This document shows, piece by piece, positions 20,982-32,439 of a DNA stretch of 64,000 nt. Location: NCBI RefSeq assembly GCF_904849725.1, contig NC_058524.1, positions 553,477,763 to 553,541,762 of the forward strand. Direction: 5' to 3'. Made by a program: the position numbers and the translations under genes. Within the stretch, counting starts at the first letter, position 1; each line of letters opens with the position of its first letter. The DNA is from Hordeum vulgare subsp. vulgare. Its lineage: Eukaryota; Streptophyta; Magnoliopsida; Poales; Poaceae. Under the pieces are notes generated by a model. That model was not told the DNA's origin. It saw only the letters and a program-made list of their open reading frames with translations, and did no database searches.

Positions 20982-22537
20982 TTAAAAATCACTAGCATTA
21001 TTTTGACTACGATGGACATAACAAAAGGTAGTTTTACGAAGGTTCTTCAGAAGCTTTATTTCTGTCACCAACGTGGAGAGGATTGATCTGTTAATTGAGT
21101 CGCTCATGATCATGTTCAAAGCCTCCCGTGAGTCCATCTCTACCTGAATAGGTAGGTTTGTCCTCTGAATAGCCACCGAAAGACCCTCCATACATGCACT
21201 TAATTCAGCTTTCAAAGCATTTCTGCAGGAAAAGAGCTCCCTGCACGATGTGTAAATGATCTGCCCCGTACTGTCACAAAAAACCATACCTGCACCTGCT
21301 CGCCCATGGTTGTCAAAGAGACATCAATGTTGAGCTTAGCCCAACCCTTTGTAGGCAAAACCCACATAATGTTTGGAGTGGGAGGTAGAACCAATCGTGA
21401 TCTAGTAACTGATCATAAGCAACCATTTGCTTTTCCTTCCGCAGTTCCTCCTACGAATAATTTAGTGATAGCAGTGAATCCAAGTATCCCATCAGGAAAC
21501 GTTTAGATGCCTCCATCGGAGGGGGGTCTTTGTAGTGAGTAACCTCATTCCGATTTTGCCACACCCTCCATAAAGTCATTAGCAGCATGCCTCTCTCTAC
21601 CACAGAAAGAGGGTGAAGTGTATCCAGCAACCATTCAGTGCCTGAATTCTTCAGATCCGCACGTTTAGGCAAACGCCAAACTGAATCCATACAATCCCAA
21701 AGTTGCACTGCTAGCGGGCACTTGCAGAGAGCATGGAAGGTATCTTCCTCTTCCCTCTCACATATTGGGCATAATCCAGTCGTTTCTAGAGTGCGTTTGA
21801 ATTTGTTCTGCCAAGTTGGAAGTGAATTCACCGCAACGCACCATGCAAAGTTTTTTACCGTAGGAGGAACAAAACTTCCCCAAATAAGCTTCCAGCACCC
21901 GTCGCGACCATCTGGAGCAGCACTTAACGATTCCGTCGTTGTTCTATATGTTTCCTCAAAGGCAACCTCATAAGCTGATTTCACCGAGAAGAATCCAGAT
22001 TTCGTCGGTCCCCAGGCCAGCACGTCCTCCTCAAGCCTAGGTGATGCTCGAATTTTCAAAATCTCCTGAACGTCACAAGGTAGAAAGTTTCTTGAAGCGG
22101 ATTGTAATTCCATGCACCATTATGTTGGAGCAGCCGAGACACATATCCAAATCTGCACGGACCTTGAGATGGTATGGGCCTGTAAGAGAATGGTCTAGGC
22201 ATCCAAGGATCCATCGAGATTCTTATATTGCTCCCATTTCCAACTTTCCATATAAGCCCTTTCTTGAGAAGATCTAGGCCATGGCTGATTGCAGTCCAAG
22301 TTGAAGAGGCATTTCCTGAGAAGACTGTATCCTCCAGTTTACCATTGGGTAATATTTGCTTTTAAGCAATCTTGCACATAGGCTATCAGGTCGAGTCAAT
22401 AATCTCCACGCATGCCTAGCCAGCAACGCCTGGTTAAAGAGGCGGTAGTCTCTGAATCCGGCACCACCTTTGCACTTCGGACGTTGCAGCTTCTACCAAG
22501 ATTTCTAGTGAGTTTCACGGTGTCCCTTGGTCGATCC
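20982..22537 (-). pseudogene. LINE ORF2 3' part: zf-RVT and RNase H, frameshifted
   Basis: Minus-strand frames include 21451-22113, with WGPTKSGFFSVKSAYE, the zinc-finger stretch GLCPICEREEEDTFHALCKC and LMTLWRVWQNRNEVTH. The RNase H piece lies at about 20982-21394 (INIDVSLT-like start, ALKAELSACMEGL, VEMDSREAL). The catalytic Asp in the first RNase H strand and the Glu and Asp of the others can be traced, but the frames are broken. The part 22114-22537 continues upstream into the thumb region with several stops. Confidence 0.88.
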
Positions 22538-24334
22538 TGTTGGAAATATGCCCTAGAGGCAATGATAAAATAGTTATTATTATATTTCCTCTTTCAAGAT
22601 AATTGTTTATTATCCATGCTATAATTGTATTGAATGAAAGCATAGATACATGTGTGGATATATAGACAAAACAATGTCCATAGTAAGCCTCTAGTTGGCT
22701 AACGAGTTGATCAAGGATGGTTAAGGTTTTCTGATCATATGCAAGTGTTGTCACTTGATAACTGGGTCACATCATTAGGAGAATGATGTGATGGACAAGA
22801 CCCAAACTATGAACGTAGCATGTGATCGTGTCATTTTGTTGCTATTGTTTTCTACGCGTCAAGTATTCATTCCTATGACCGTGAGATCATGTAACTTACT
22901 GAGACCGGAGGAATACCTTGTGTGTATCAAACGTCACAACGTTATTGGGTGACTATAAAGGTCCTCTACAGGTATCTCTGAAGGTGTCCGTCGAGTTAGC
23001 ATGGATCAAGACTGGGATTTGTCACTCCCTGTGACGGAGAGGTATCTCGGGGCCCACTCGGTAATACAACATCACATATAAGCCTTGCAAGCAATGTGAC
23101 TCAAGTGTAAGTCACGGGATCTTGTATTACGGAACGACTAAAGAGGCTTGTCGGTAACGAGATTGAAATAGGTATAGAGATACCGACGATCAAATCTCGG
23201 GCAAGTAACATACCAAAGGACAAAGGGAATGTTATACGGGATTATATGAATCCTTGGCACAGAGGTTCAACCGATAAGATCTTCGTAGAATATGTAGGAT
23301 CCAATATGGACATCCAGGTCCCGCTATTGTATATTGACCGAGGAGTGTCTCGGGTCATGTATGCATAGTTCTCGAACCCGCAGGGTCTGCACACTTAAGG
23401 TTCGGTGACGTTTTAGTATAGTTAACTTATATGTATTGGTGACCGAAGGTTGTTCGGAGTCCCGGATGAGATCACGGACGTCACGAGCGTTTCCGAAATG
23501 GTCCGGAACGAAGATTGATATATATGATGGTTTCATTTGGTCACCGGTAAGATTTCGGGCATTACCGACAGTGTACCGGGAATGACGAATGGGTTTTGGG
23601 TATTCACCGGGAGGGGCCCACCCACCCGGGAGTGAGCCCAATAGCACTAGGATGGCGCACCAGCCCTTAGTGGCTGGTGAGGCCAGCCCAAGTGGGCTAT
23701 GGCACCACAAGGAGAAAAAACCAAAGGAAAGAAAAAAAGAGGAAAGAGGGAGGTGGGAAGGAAGGAGTGGACTCCTTCCCCCAAACCGAATTGGGGTGGG
23801 AGTCCACCTCCTCCCTTTGGACGACGCCCTTGGGGCTCCCTTGAGCCCCAAGGCTAGCCTGTCCCCTCCTCCTATATATATTGGTGGTTTTAGGGCTTTT
23901 GAGACACAACTTTGCCATGTGCAACTCAAACCTATACCACGTAGTTCTTCCTCTAGATCGGATTTCTGTGGAGCTCGGGCGGAGCCCTGTAGGAGTAGAT
24001 CATCACCATCACCGGCGCGCTGTGACGCTGCCGGAGAACTCATCTACTTCCCCGTCTCTCTTTCTGGATCAAGAAGGCGGAGATCGTCATCGAGCTGTAC
24101 GTGTGCTGAACGAGGAGGTGTCGTCCGTTCGGCGCTAGATCAGAACGGATCGTGGGACGACGGTGATTTGAATCACGAAGTTGTACCACAACATCAACCG
24201 CGTTTCTAAACGCTTCCCGCTTAGCGATCTACAAGGGTATGTGGATCCAATCTCCCTCTCGTAGATGAACATCACCATGATAGGTCTTCATGTGCGTAGG
24301 AATTTTTTTGTTTCCCATGCAACGTTCCCCAACA
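22538..24334 (+). repeat. 5' LTR of Angela copy 1
   Basis: It starts TGTTGGAAATATGCCCTAGA and ends CGTTCCCCAACA. It contains the LTR promoter (TATA at 23872-23880) and a transcript leader. Frames at 23324-24209 are read-through of the LTR and not genes. Confidence 0.97.
23872..23880 (+). promoter_or_regulatory. TATA box of the Angela 1 5' LTR
   Basis: CTATATATA follows a CCTCCTC tract about 460 bp before the LTR end. The same spot in the 3' LTR (41039-41047), in both Angela 2 LTRs (31115-31122 and 37881-37888, minus) and in Angela 3 (62214-62221, TATAAATA) keeps a TATA motif, as known for BARE/Angela LTR promoters. Confidence 0.75.
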
Positions 24335-24347
24335 GTGGCATCATGAG
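24335..24347 (+). other. Primer binding site of Angela 1
   Basis: GTGGCATCATGAG directly follows the LTR. TGGxATCA.GAG is complementary to the 3' end of initiator methionine tRNA, the usual copia primer. Confidence 0.85.
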
Positions 24348-25588
24348 TTGGGTTCATGCGTGGATGTTATCTCGAGTAGAACACAAAAGTTTTTGTGGGC
24401 GTTGATGTTTGATTTGCTGCCCTCCTTGGTCTTTTCTCGATTCGGCGGTATTGTTGGATTGAAGCGGCCCGGACCGGCATTACTCGTACGCTTACGAGAG
24501 ACTGTTTTCATCGACCAACATGCAACTCGTTGCATAAAGATGACTGGCGGGTGTCGGTTTCTTCAACTTTACTTGAATTGGATTTGACCGATGCAGTCCT
24601 TTTAGAGAGGTTAAATAGCAATTTGCACATCTCCGTTGTGGTTTTTGCGTAAGTAAGATGCGATCATACAAGATACCCATAGGAGCCACGTAAAACATGC
24701 AACAACAAATTAGAGGATGTCTAATTTGTTTTTGCAGGGTATTCTTGTGATATGATATGGCCAAAGACATGATGTGATATATTGGATGTATGAGATGATC
24801 ATGTTGTAATAGTTAATATCGACTTGCACGACGATGCTACGGCAACCGGCAGGAGCCATAGGGTTGTCTTTAAACTAATGTTTGTGTTTGCAGATGCGTT
24901 TACTATATTGCTAGGTTGTAGCTTTAGTAGTAATAGCATAGATAGCACGGCAACCTAGATGGCGGCACGATGATGGAGATCATGGTGTGGCGCAGTGACA
25001 AGAAGATCATGCCGGTGCTTTGGTGATGGAGATCAAGAAGCACAAGATCATGGCCATATCATGTCACTTATGAATTGCATGTGATGTTAATCCTTTTATG
25101 CACCTTATCTTGCTTAGAACAACGGTAGCATTATAAGGTGACCCCTCACTAAAATTTCAAGATAAAATTGTGTTCTCCCCGGCTGTGCACCATTGCGACA
25201 GTTCGTCGTTTCGAGACACCACGTGATGATCGGGTGTGATAGACTCAACGTTCACATACAACGGGTGCAAAACAGTTGCACACGCGGAACACTCAGGGTT
25301 AAACTTGACGAGCCTAGCATGTGCATACATGGCCTCGGAACGCAAGAGACCGAAAGGTCGAGCATGAATCGTATAGTTGATATGATTAGCATAGAGATGT
25401 TTACCACTGAAACTATACTCAACTCACGTGATGATCGGACTTGAGTTAGTGAATTTGGATCATGCCACACTCAAGTAACGAGAGGGATGTCTATTTGAGT
25501 GGGAGTTTATTAGTACTTTGATTAATTAAACTCTGATTGTGTTGAACATAGTCCAAGTCCACTTTGCTATATTTTATGATGTAGATCA
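24348..25588 (+). other. Long untranslated leader of Angela 1
   Basis: About 1.2 kb between PBS and gag, normal for BARE/Angela elements, which carry packaging and dimerisation signals here. Short frames in it are not coding. Confidence 0.7.
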
Positions 25589-26538
25589 ATGGCTCACGCA
25601 GTAGCAACCCTGAATTTCAATACGTTCCTAGAGAAAGCTAAGTTGAAAGATGATGGAAGCAACTTTGTAGACTGGGCATGTAATATTAGACTCATCCTAC
25701 AAGCTGGGAAAAAGAATTATGTCCTTGATGCTGCGCTAGGAGAAAACCACCCGCTACGTCTGACCAAGATGTTTTGAACGCTTGGCAATCGCGTAAGGAG
25801 GACTAATCAGTAGTTCAATGTGCAGTCTTGTATGGCTTAGAACCGGGACTTCAACGACGTTTTGAGCGTCATGGAGCATATGAGATGTTCCAGGAATTGA
25901 AGTTTATCTTTCAGAAGAACGCCCGGATCGAGAGGTATGAGACCTCTGATAAATTCTATGCTTGCAAGATGGAGGAGAATTCGTCTATCAGTGAACATGT
26001 GCTCAAAATGTGTGGGTACTCAAACCGTCTAGCCGAGCTGGGGATTGAACTACCGCAAGAAGCTATCACTGACAGAATTCTTCAATCACTGCCACCTAGC
26101 TATAAGAGCTTTGTGTTGAACTATAACATGCAAGGAATGAACAAGTCACCGGGCGAGTTATTCGCGATGCTGAAAGTCGCAGAGTCAGAACTACGGAAAG
26201 AGCATCAAGTGTTGATGGTCAATAAGACCACTGGTTTCAAGAGAAACGGCAAAGGCAAGAAGGGTAACTCCAAGAAGAGCGGCAAAACTGTTGCCAATCC
26301 GACGAAGAAACCTAAGGCTGGACCTAAGCCGAAACCAGAGTGTTATTATTGCAAGGGGATGGGTCACTGGAAGCACAACTGCCCCAAGTATTTGGCTGAT
26401 AAGAAGGCAGCCAAAGAAAAATCGGGTATATGTGATATACATGTTATTGATGTGTACTTAACCAACTCTCGTAGTAGTGCCTGGGTATTTGTAACCGGTT
26501 TTGTTGCTCATATTTGCAACTCGAAGCAGGAACTCTGA
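25589..26538 (+). pseudogene. Angela 1 gag and protease, disrupted
   Basis: The ATG at 25589 starts MAHAVATLNFNTFLEKAK, the usual Angela gag start. A -1 shift before about 25768 and a nonsense codon (GAC-TAA) at about 25804 break it; the frame resumes to 26538. The nucleocapsid zinc knuckle CYYCKGMGHWKHNC is intact (about 26341-26382) after a Lys-rich stretch. In the protease the catalytic Asp-Thr-Gly is changed to Val-Thr-Gly (WVFVTGFVAHIC), so the protease would be dead even without the frame breaks. Gag builds the virus-like particle; protease matures it. Confidence 0.92.
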
Positions 26539-26649
26539 AATAAACGAAGGCTGGCGAAGGATGAAGTGATGATGCGCGTGGGAAATGGTTCCAAGGTTGA
26601 TGCAATCATCGTCGGCACAGTCTCACTTCAGTTACCATGAGGATTAGTT

Positions 26650-27812
26650 ATGAACTTAAATAATTGTTATTTAGTGCCTGCGTTAAGCATGAACATTATA
26701 TCTGGATCTTGTTTATTGCGAGACGGTTACTCATTTAAGTCAGAGAATAATGGTTGTTCTATTTTTATGAGTATTATATTTTATGGTCATGCACCCAATT
26801 CGAGAGGTTTGTTCATATTGAATCTTGATTGTGATGACACACATATACATAACATTGAGACCAAAAGATGTAGAGTTAACAATGATAGAGCCACGTTTTT
26901 GTGGTACTACCGCTTAGGTCATATTGGTGTAAAGCACATGAAGAAACTCCATACCGATGGGCTTTTGGAGTCACTTGATTTTGAATCACTTGACACGTGC
27001 GAACCATGCCTCTTGGTCAAGATGACGAAGACTCCGTTCTCCAGAACAATGGAGCGTGCAAGTGACTTATTGGAGATCATACACACTGATGTGTGCGGTC
27101 CAATGAGTGTGGAGGCGCGCGGTGGATATCGTTATTTCTCACCTTGACTGATGATTTGAGTAAGTATGGATATATCTACTTGATGAAGCACAAGTCTGAA
27201 ACGTTTGAGAAGTTCAAGTAATTTCAGAGTGAAGTCGAAAATCATCTTAAAAAGAAGATCAAGTTCCTGCGTTCTGATCGAGGGGGCGAATATCTGAGTT
27301 TCGAGTTTGGTGCTCACTTAAGACAATGTGGAATTGTTTCACAGTTAACACCGCCTGGAACACCACAACGTAATGGTGTGTCCGAACGTCGTAATCGTAC
27401 TTTGTTAGATATGGTGCGATCTATGATGTCTCTTACCAATTTGTCGTTATCGTTTTGGGGTTATGCATTAGAGACAGCTGCATTCACTTTAAATAGGGCA
27501 CCGTCAAAATCCGTTGAGACGACACCATATGAGCTATGGTGTGGCAAGAGGCCAAAGTTGTCGTTTCTTAAAGTTTGGGGATGTGATGCTTATGTAAAAA
27601 AGCTTCAGCCTGAAAAGCTGGAACCCAAAGCGGAAAAGTGCATCTTCATAGGTTACCCAAAGGAGATAGTTGGGTACACCTCCTATCTCAGATCCGAGGG
27701 CAAAGTGTTTGTTGCTAAGACCAGAGCTTTTCCTGAGAAGGAGTTTCTCTCGAAAGAATTGTGTGGGAGGAAGATAGAACTTGATGAGGTTGTAGAACCT
27801 CTAGTCCTTTAG
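26650..27812 (+). pseudogene. Angela 1 integrase, disrupted
   Basis: An HHCC zinc-binding region (LWYYRLGHIGVKHMKKLH and CEPCLL) is followed by the catalytic core with Asp in HTDVCGPM, Asp in LRSDRGGEY and Glu in NGVSERRNRT. A frameshift near 27140 and a stop (AAG-TAA) near 27220 interrupt the core. The GKRPKLSFLKVWGC region and the start of the linker follow, with a further stop at 27812. Between 27813 and 28018 the variable linker continues in other frames. Confidence 0.92.
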
Positions 27813-28018
27813 TTGGTGGCGCATGGCAGGGGGAAACCTCTGTCGAAGCGACGCCGGTTGAGGAGGAATCTAATGATGATGATCATGAAGCTTCGGATCA
27901 AGTTACTGTCGGACCTCGCAGGTTGACCAAATCATGTACTGCTCCTGAGTGGTACAGTAATCATGTCTTATCAATCATGTTGTTAGACAACAATGAACCT
28001 GCGAATTATTAAGAAGCA

Positions 28019-29015
28019 ATGGTGGGCCCGGATTCCAACAAATGGCTGGAGGCCATGAAGTCTGAGATAGGATCTATGTATGAAAACAAAGTGTGGACTT
28101 TGGAAGTATTACCTAAAGGTCACAAGGCTATTCAGAACAAATGGATCTTTAAGAAGAAGACGGACGCAGACGGTAATGTGACCGTTTATAAAGCTCTACT
28201 TGTGGCAAAGGGTTTTTCACAAGTTCAAGGAGTTGACTACGATGAGACGTTCTCACCGGTAGCGATGCTTAAGTCCGTCCGAATCATGTTAGCAATAGCT
28301 GCATTTTTCGATTATGAAATCTCGCAGATGGATGTCAAAACGGCGTTCCTTAACGATTTTCTTAAGGAAGAGTTGTATATGATGCAACCTGAAGGTTTTG
28401 TCGATCCAAAGAATGCTAACAGAGTATGCAAGCTCCAGCGATCCATTTATGAACTAGTGCAAGCATCTCGGAGTTGGAATAAGCGCTTTGATGAGGTGAT
28501 CAAAGCATTTGGGTTTATACAAGTTGTTAGAGAATCTTGTATTTACAAGAATGTGCATGGGAGCTCTCTGGCATTTCTAATATTATATGTGGATGACATA
28601 TTGTTGATTGGAAATAATGTGGATTTTTAGAGAGCGTAAAAGATTACTTGAACAAATGTTTTTCAATGAAGGACCTAGGAGAAGCTGCTTACATATTAGG
28701 CATTAAGATCTATAGGGATAGATCGAGACGCATGATAGGACTTTCACAAAGCACATACCTTGATAAAGTTTTGAAGAAGTTAAAAATGGAGCAGTCCAAG
28801 AAGGGGTTCTTGCCAGTATTACAAGGTATAAAGTTGAGTAAGACTCAGTGTCTAGTAACTACGGAAGATAGAGAAAAGATGAGTATTGTCCCCTATGCTT
28901 CAGCCATAGGGGCTATCATGTATGCAATGTTGTGCACTAGACTGGATGTCAGCCTGGCCATAAGTATGGCAGGCAGGTTTCAAAGTAATCCAGGAGTGAA
29001 TCACTGGATGGCGGT
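28019..29015 (+). pseudogene. Angela 1 reverse transcriptase, disrupted by stops and a solo LTR
   Basis: The frame 28019-28630 carries WKLEAMKSEI-like start, YKALLVAKGFSQ, DYDETFSPVA, MDVKTAFLND and the catalytic YVDD box (LYVDDILLIG). A shift/stop at 28628 separates it from the next frame (KCFSMKDLGEAAYILGIKI, then ...NPGVNHWMAV), which runs straight into the solo LTR at 29016. The apparent continuation of this frame to 29250 is LTR sequence. Confidence 0.93.
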
Positions 29016-30543
29016 TGATACGTCCATTTTGCATCATGCTTTCATGTTGATATTTATTGCTTTATGGGCTGTTATATTACTTGTGGTACCATATTTATGC
29101 CTTTTCTCTCTTATTTTGCAAGTTTTATTTGAAGAGGGAGAATTCAGGCAGCTGGAATTCTGGACTGGAAAAGGAGCAAATCTTAGTCCACTATTCTACA
29201 CATCTCGAAATGCCCTAAAAAGTTACGTGGATTTTTTTGGGATTATATAAAAAATATTGGGAGAAAGAAGTACGGAGGGGGGCCACCAGGGCTCCACAAG
29301 CCCTGCCACCGCTACCACCCCCCTGGTGGCGCAGGGCATGCTTGTGGGCTGCCTGACGGCCCACCAGCTCCCCCCTTTTGCTATATGAAGGGTTTTGGTC
29401 CAGAAAAAATCATTCGGGAGCTTTTTCGTGGTTTCGCCGTCGCCACGAGGCGGAACTTGAGTAGATCCAATCTAGAGCTCCGGCAGGACGATCCTGTCGG
29501 GGAAACTTCCCTCCCGGAGGGGGAAATCGTCGCCATCGTCATCACCAACACTCCTCTCGTCGGAGGGGAGGCATCTTCATCAACATCTTCATCAGCAACA
29601 TCTCCTCTCCAATCCCTAGTTCATCTCTTGTAACCAATCTCCGTCCCACGATTCCGATTGATACTTGTAAGGTTACTAGTAGTGTTGATTACTCTTTGTA
29701 GTTGATGCTAGTTGGATTACTTGGTGGAAGAGTTTATGTTTAGATCCTTGATGCTATTCATTACACCTCTGATCATGATTGTGATTATGCTTTGTGAGTA
29801 GTTACTTTTGTTCCTGAGGACATGGGATAAGTCATGCTGATAATAGTCATGTGAATTTGATATTCGTTCGGTATTTTGATATGATGTACGTTGTCTTTTC
29901 CTCTAGTGGTGTTATGTGAACGTCGACTACATAACATTTCACCATATTTGGGCCTAGAGGAAGGCATTGGGGAGTAGTAAGTAGATGATGGGTTGCTGGA
30001 GTGACAGAAGCTTAAACCCCACTCTATGCGTTGCTTCGTAAGTGGCTGATTTGGATCCACTAGTTTAATGCTATGGTTAGACTTTGTCTTAATTCTTCTT
30101 TTGTAGTTGCGGATGCTTGCGAGAGAGGTTAATTATAAGTGGGATGCTTTTCCAAGTAAGGGCAGTACCCAAGCGTCGGTCCACCCACATATCAAACTAT
30201 CAAAGTAATGAACACGTATCATATGAACATGATGAAACTAGCATGACAGAAATTCCCGTGTGTCCTCGGGAGCGTTTTTCCTCCTATAAGATTTTGTTCA
30301 GGCTTGTCCCTTGCTACAAAAGGGATTGAGCCACTTGCTGCACCGTTGCTACTACTTGTTACTTGTTACTTTTTGCTTGCTACGTTTCACCTTGCTACAC
30401 AATCACTTGTTACCGCTACTTTCAGTGCTTGCAGTTATTACCTTGCTGAAATCCGTTTATCAGAGCCTTCTACTCCTCGTTGGGTTCGACACTCTTACTT
30501 ATCGAAAGGACTACGATTGATCCCCTATACTTGTGGGTCATCA
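29016..30543 (+). mobile_element. Solo LTR, Ty3/gypsy-type, 1528 bp, inside Angela 1
   Basis: It begins TGATACGTCCATTTTGCATC and ends TTGTGGGTCATCA, with the 5-bp duplication GCGGT on each side (29011-29015 and 30544-30548). There is no PBS, PPT or coding sequence, so it is one LTR left by recombination between the two LTRs of a complete element. Excising it with one GCGGT copy restores the copia frame (HWMAV joined to KNILKYLKRTK). It belongs to the same LTR family as the minus-strand LTR at 50966-52452. Confidence 0.95.
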
Positions 30544-30648
30544 GCGGTCAAGAATATTCTGAAGTACCTGAAAAGGACTAAGGAAATGTTTCTTGTTTAT
30601 GGAGGTGACGAAGAGCTCGTCATAAAGGGTTACGTCGATGCAAGCTTT
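30544..30648 (+). pseudogene. Angela 1 pol, short RT-to-RNase H segment between two insertions
   Basis: A 105-bp slice reading KNILKYLKRTKEMFLVYG... and ending in GYVDASF, the first RNase H strand with its catalytic Asp. It is cut on the left by the solo LTR and on the right by Angela 2. Confidence 0.93.
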
Positions 30649-32439
30649 TGTTGGGGAACATCGCATGGGAAACAAAAAAATTCCTACGCACACGAAGACC
30701 TATCATGGTGATGTCCATCTACGAGAGGGGATGAGTGATCTACGTACCCTTGTAGATCATACAGCAGAAGCGTTAGAGAACGCGGTTGATGTAGTGGAAC
30801 GTCCTCACGTCCCTCGATCCGCCCCGCGAACAATCCCGCGATCAGTCCCACGGTCTAGTACCGAACGGACGGCACCTCCGCGTTCAGCACACGTACAGCT
30901 CAACGATGATCTTGGCCTTCTTGATCTAGCAAGAGAGACGGAGAGGTAGAAGAGTTCTCCGGCAGCGTGACGGTGCTCCGGAGGTTGGTGATGACCTTGT
31001 CTCAGCAGGGCTCCGCCCGAGCTCCGCAGAAACGCGATCTAGAGGGAAAACCGTGGAGGTATGTGGTCGGGCTGCCGTGGCAAAAGTTGTCTCAAATCAG
31101 CCCTAATACCTCAGTATATATAGGAGGGAGGGGGAGGGAAGAGGCAGCCTCAAACCCTCAAGGTTTGGCCGAAATTGGAGGTGGAGGAGTCCTACTCCAA
31201 TCCTAGTTGGAGTAGGATTCCACCTTCCCACTTGGAAACTCTTTCCACCTTGTGTTTTTTCCTTCTCAAACCTTATGGGCCTTAGTGGGAACTTATTCCA
31301 GCCCACTAGGGGCTGGTTTATCTCTTCCCATAGCCCATGAGACCCCTTGGGGCGTGACACCCCTCCCGATGGTCCCCGGCACCCCTCCCGGCACTCCCGG
31401 TACACTACCGATGAGCCCGAAACTTTTCCGGTGATCAAAACAGGACTTCCTATATATCAATCTTTACCTCCGGACCATTCCGGAGCTCCTCGTGATGTCC
31501 TGGATCTCATCCGGGACTCCGAACAACATTCGGTAACCAACCATATAACTCAAATACGCATAAAACAACGTCGAACCTTAAGTGTGCAGACCCTGCGGGT
31601 TCGAGAACTATGTAGACATGACCCGAGTGACTCCTCGGTCAATATCCAATAGCGGGACCTGGATGCCCATATTGGATCCTACATATTCTACGAAGATCTT
31701 ATCGTTTGAACCTCAGTGCCAAGGATTCATATAATCCCGTATGTCATTCCCATTGTCCTTCGGTATGTTACTTGCCCGAGATTCGATTGTCAGTATCCGC
31801 ATACCTATTTCAATCTTGTTTACCGGCAAGTATCTTTACTCGTTCCGTAATACAAGATCCCGCAACTTACACTAAGTCACATTGCTTGCAAGGCTTGTGT
31901 GTGATGTTGTATTACCGAGTGGGCCCCGAGATACCTCTCCGTCACACGGAGTGACAAATCCCAGTCTCGATCCATACTAACTCAACTAACACCTTCGGAG
32001 ATACCTGTAGAGCATCTTTATAGTCACCCAGTTACGTTGCGACGTTTGATACACACAAAGAATTCCTCCGGTGTTAGTGAGTTATATGATCTCATGGTCA
32101 TAGGAACAAATACTTGACACGCAGAAAACAGTAGCAACAAAATGACACGATCAACATGCTACGTTTATTAGTTTGGGTCTAGTCCATCACATGATTCTCC
32201 TAATGATGTGATCCCGTTATCAAGTGACAACACTTGCCTATGGCCAGGAAACCTTGACCATCTTTGATCAACGAGCCAGTCAACTAGAGGCTTACTAGGG
32301 ACAGTGTTTTGTCTATGTATCCACACAAGTATTGTGTTTCCAATCAATACAATTATAGCATGGATAATAAACGATTATCATGAACTAAGAAATATAATAA
32401 TAACTAATTTATTATTGTCTCTAGGACATATTTCCAACA
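30649..32439 (-). repeat. 3' LTR of Angela copy 2
   Basis: It starts TGTTGGGGAACATCG on the plus strand and ends CATATTTCCAACA; the minus-strand PPT (CAAGTGGGAGAC) adjoins at 32440. Frames such as 31103-31438 recur identically in the other LTR and are not genes. Confidence 0.97.

Noticed and set aside
23324..24209. Frames of 206-239 residues on both strands
   Set aside because: They lie entirely inside the Angela 1 5' LTR and recur in shortened form in the 3' LTR (40701-41320).
29016..29250. C-terminal extension of the Angela 1 RT frame with hydrophobic segments
   Set aside because: It is read-through into the solo LTR; the true frame resumes at 30544.
30638..31652. Repeated frames such as 30967-31206 and 31103-31438 that look like a duplicated gene pair with 37733-37972 and 37869-38204
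   Set aside because: They are the same positions of the two Angela 2 LTRs, not gene duplicates.
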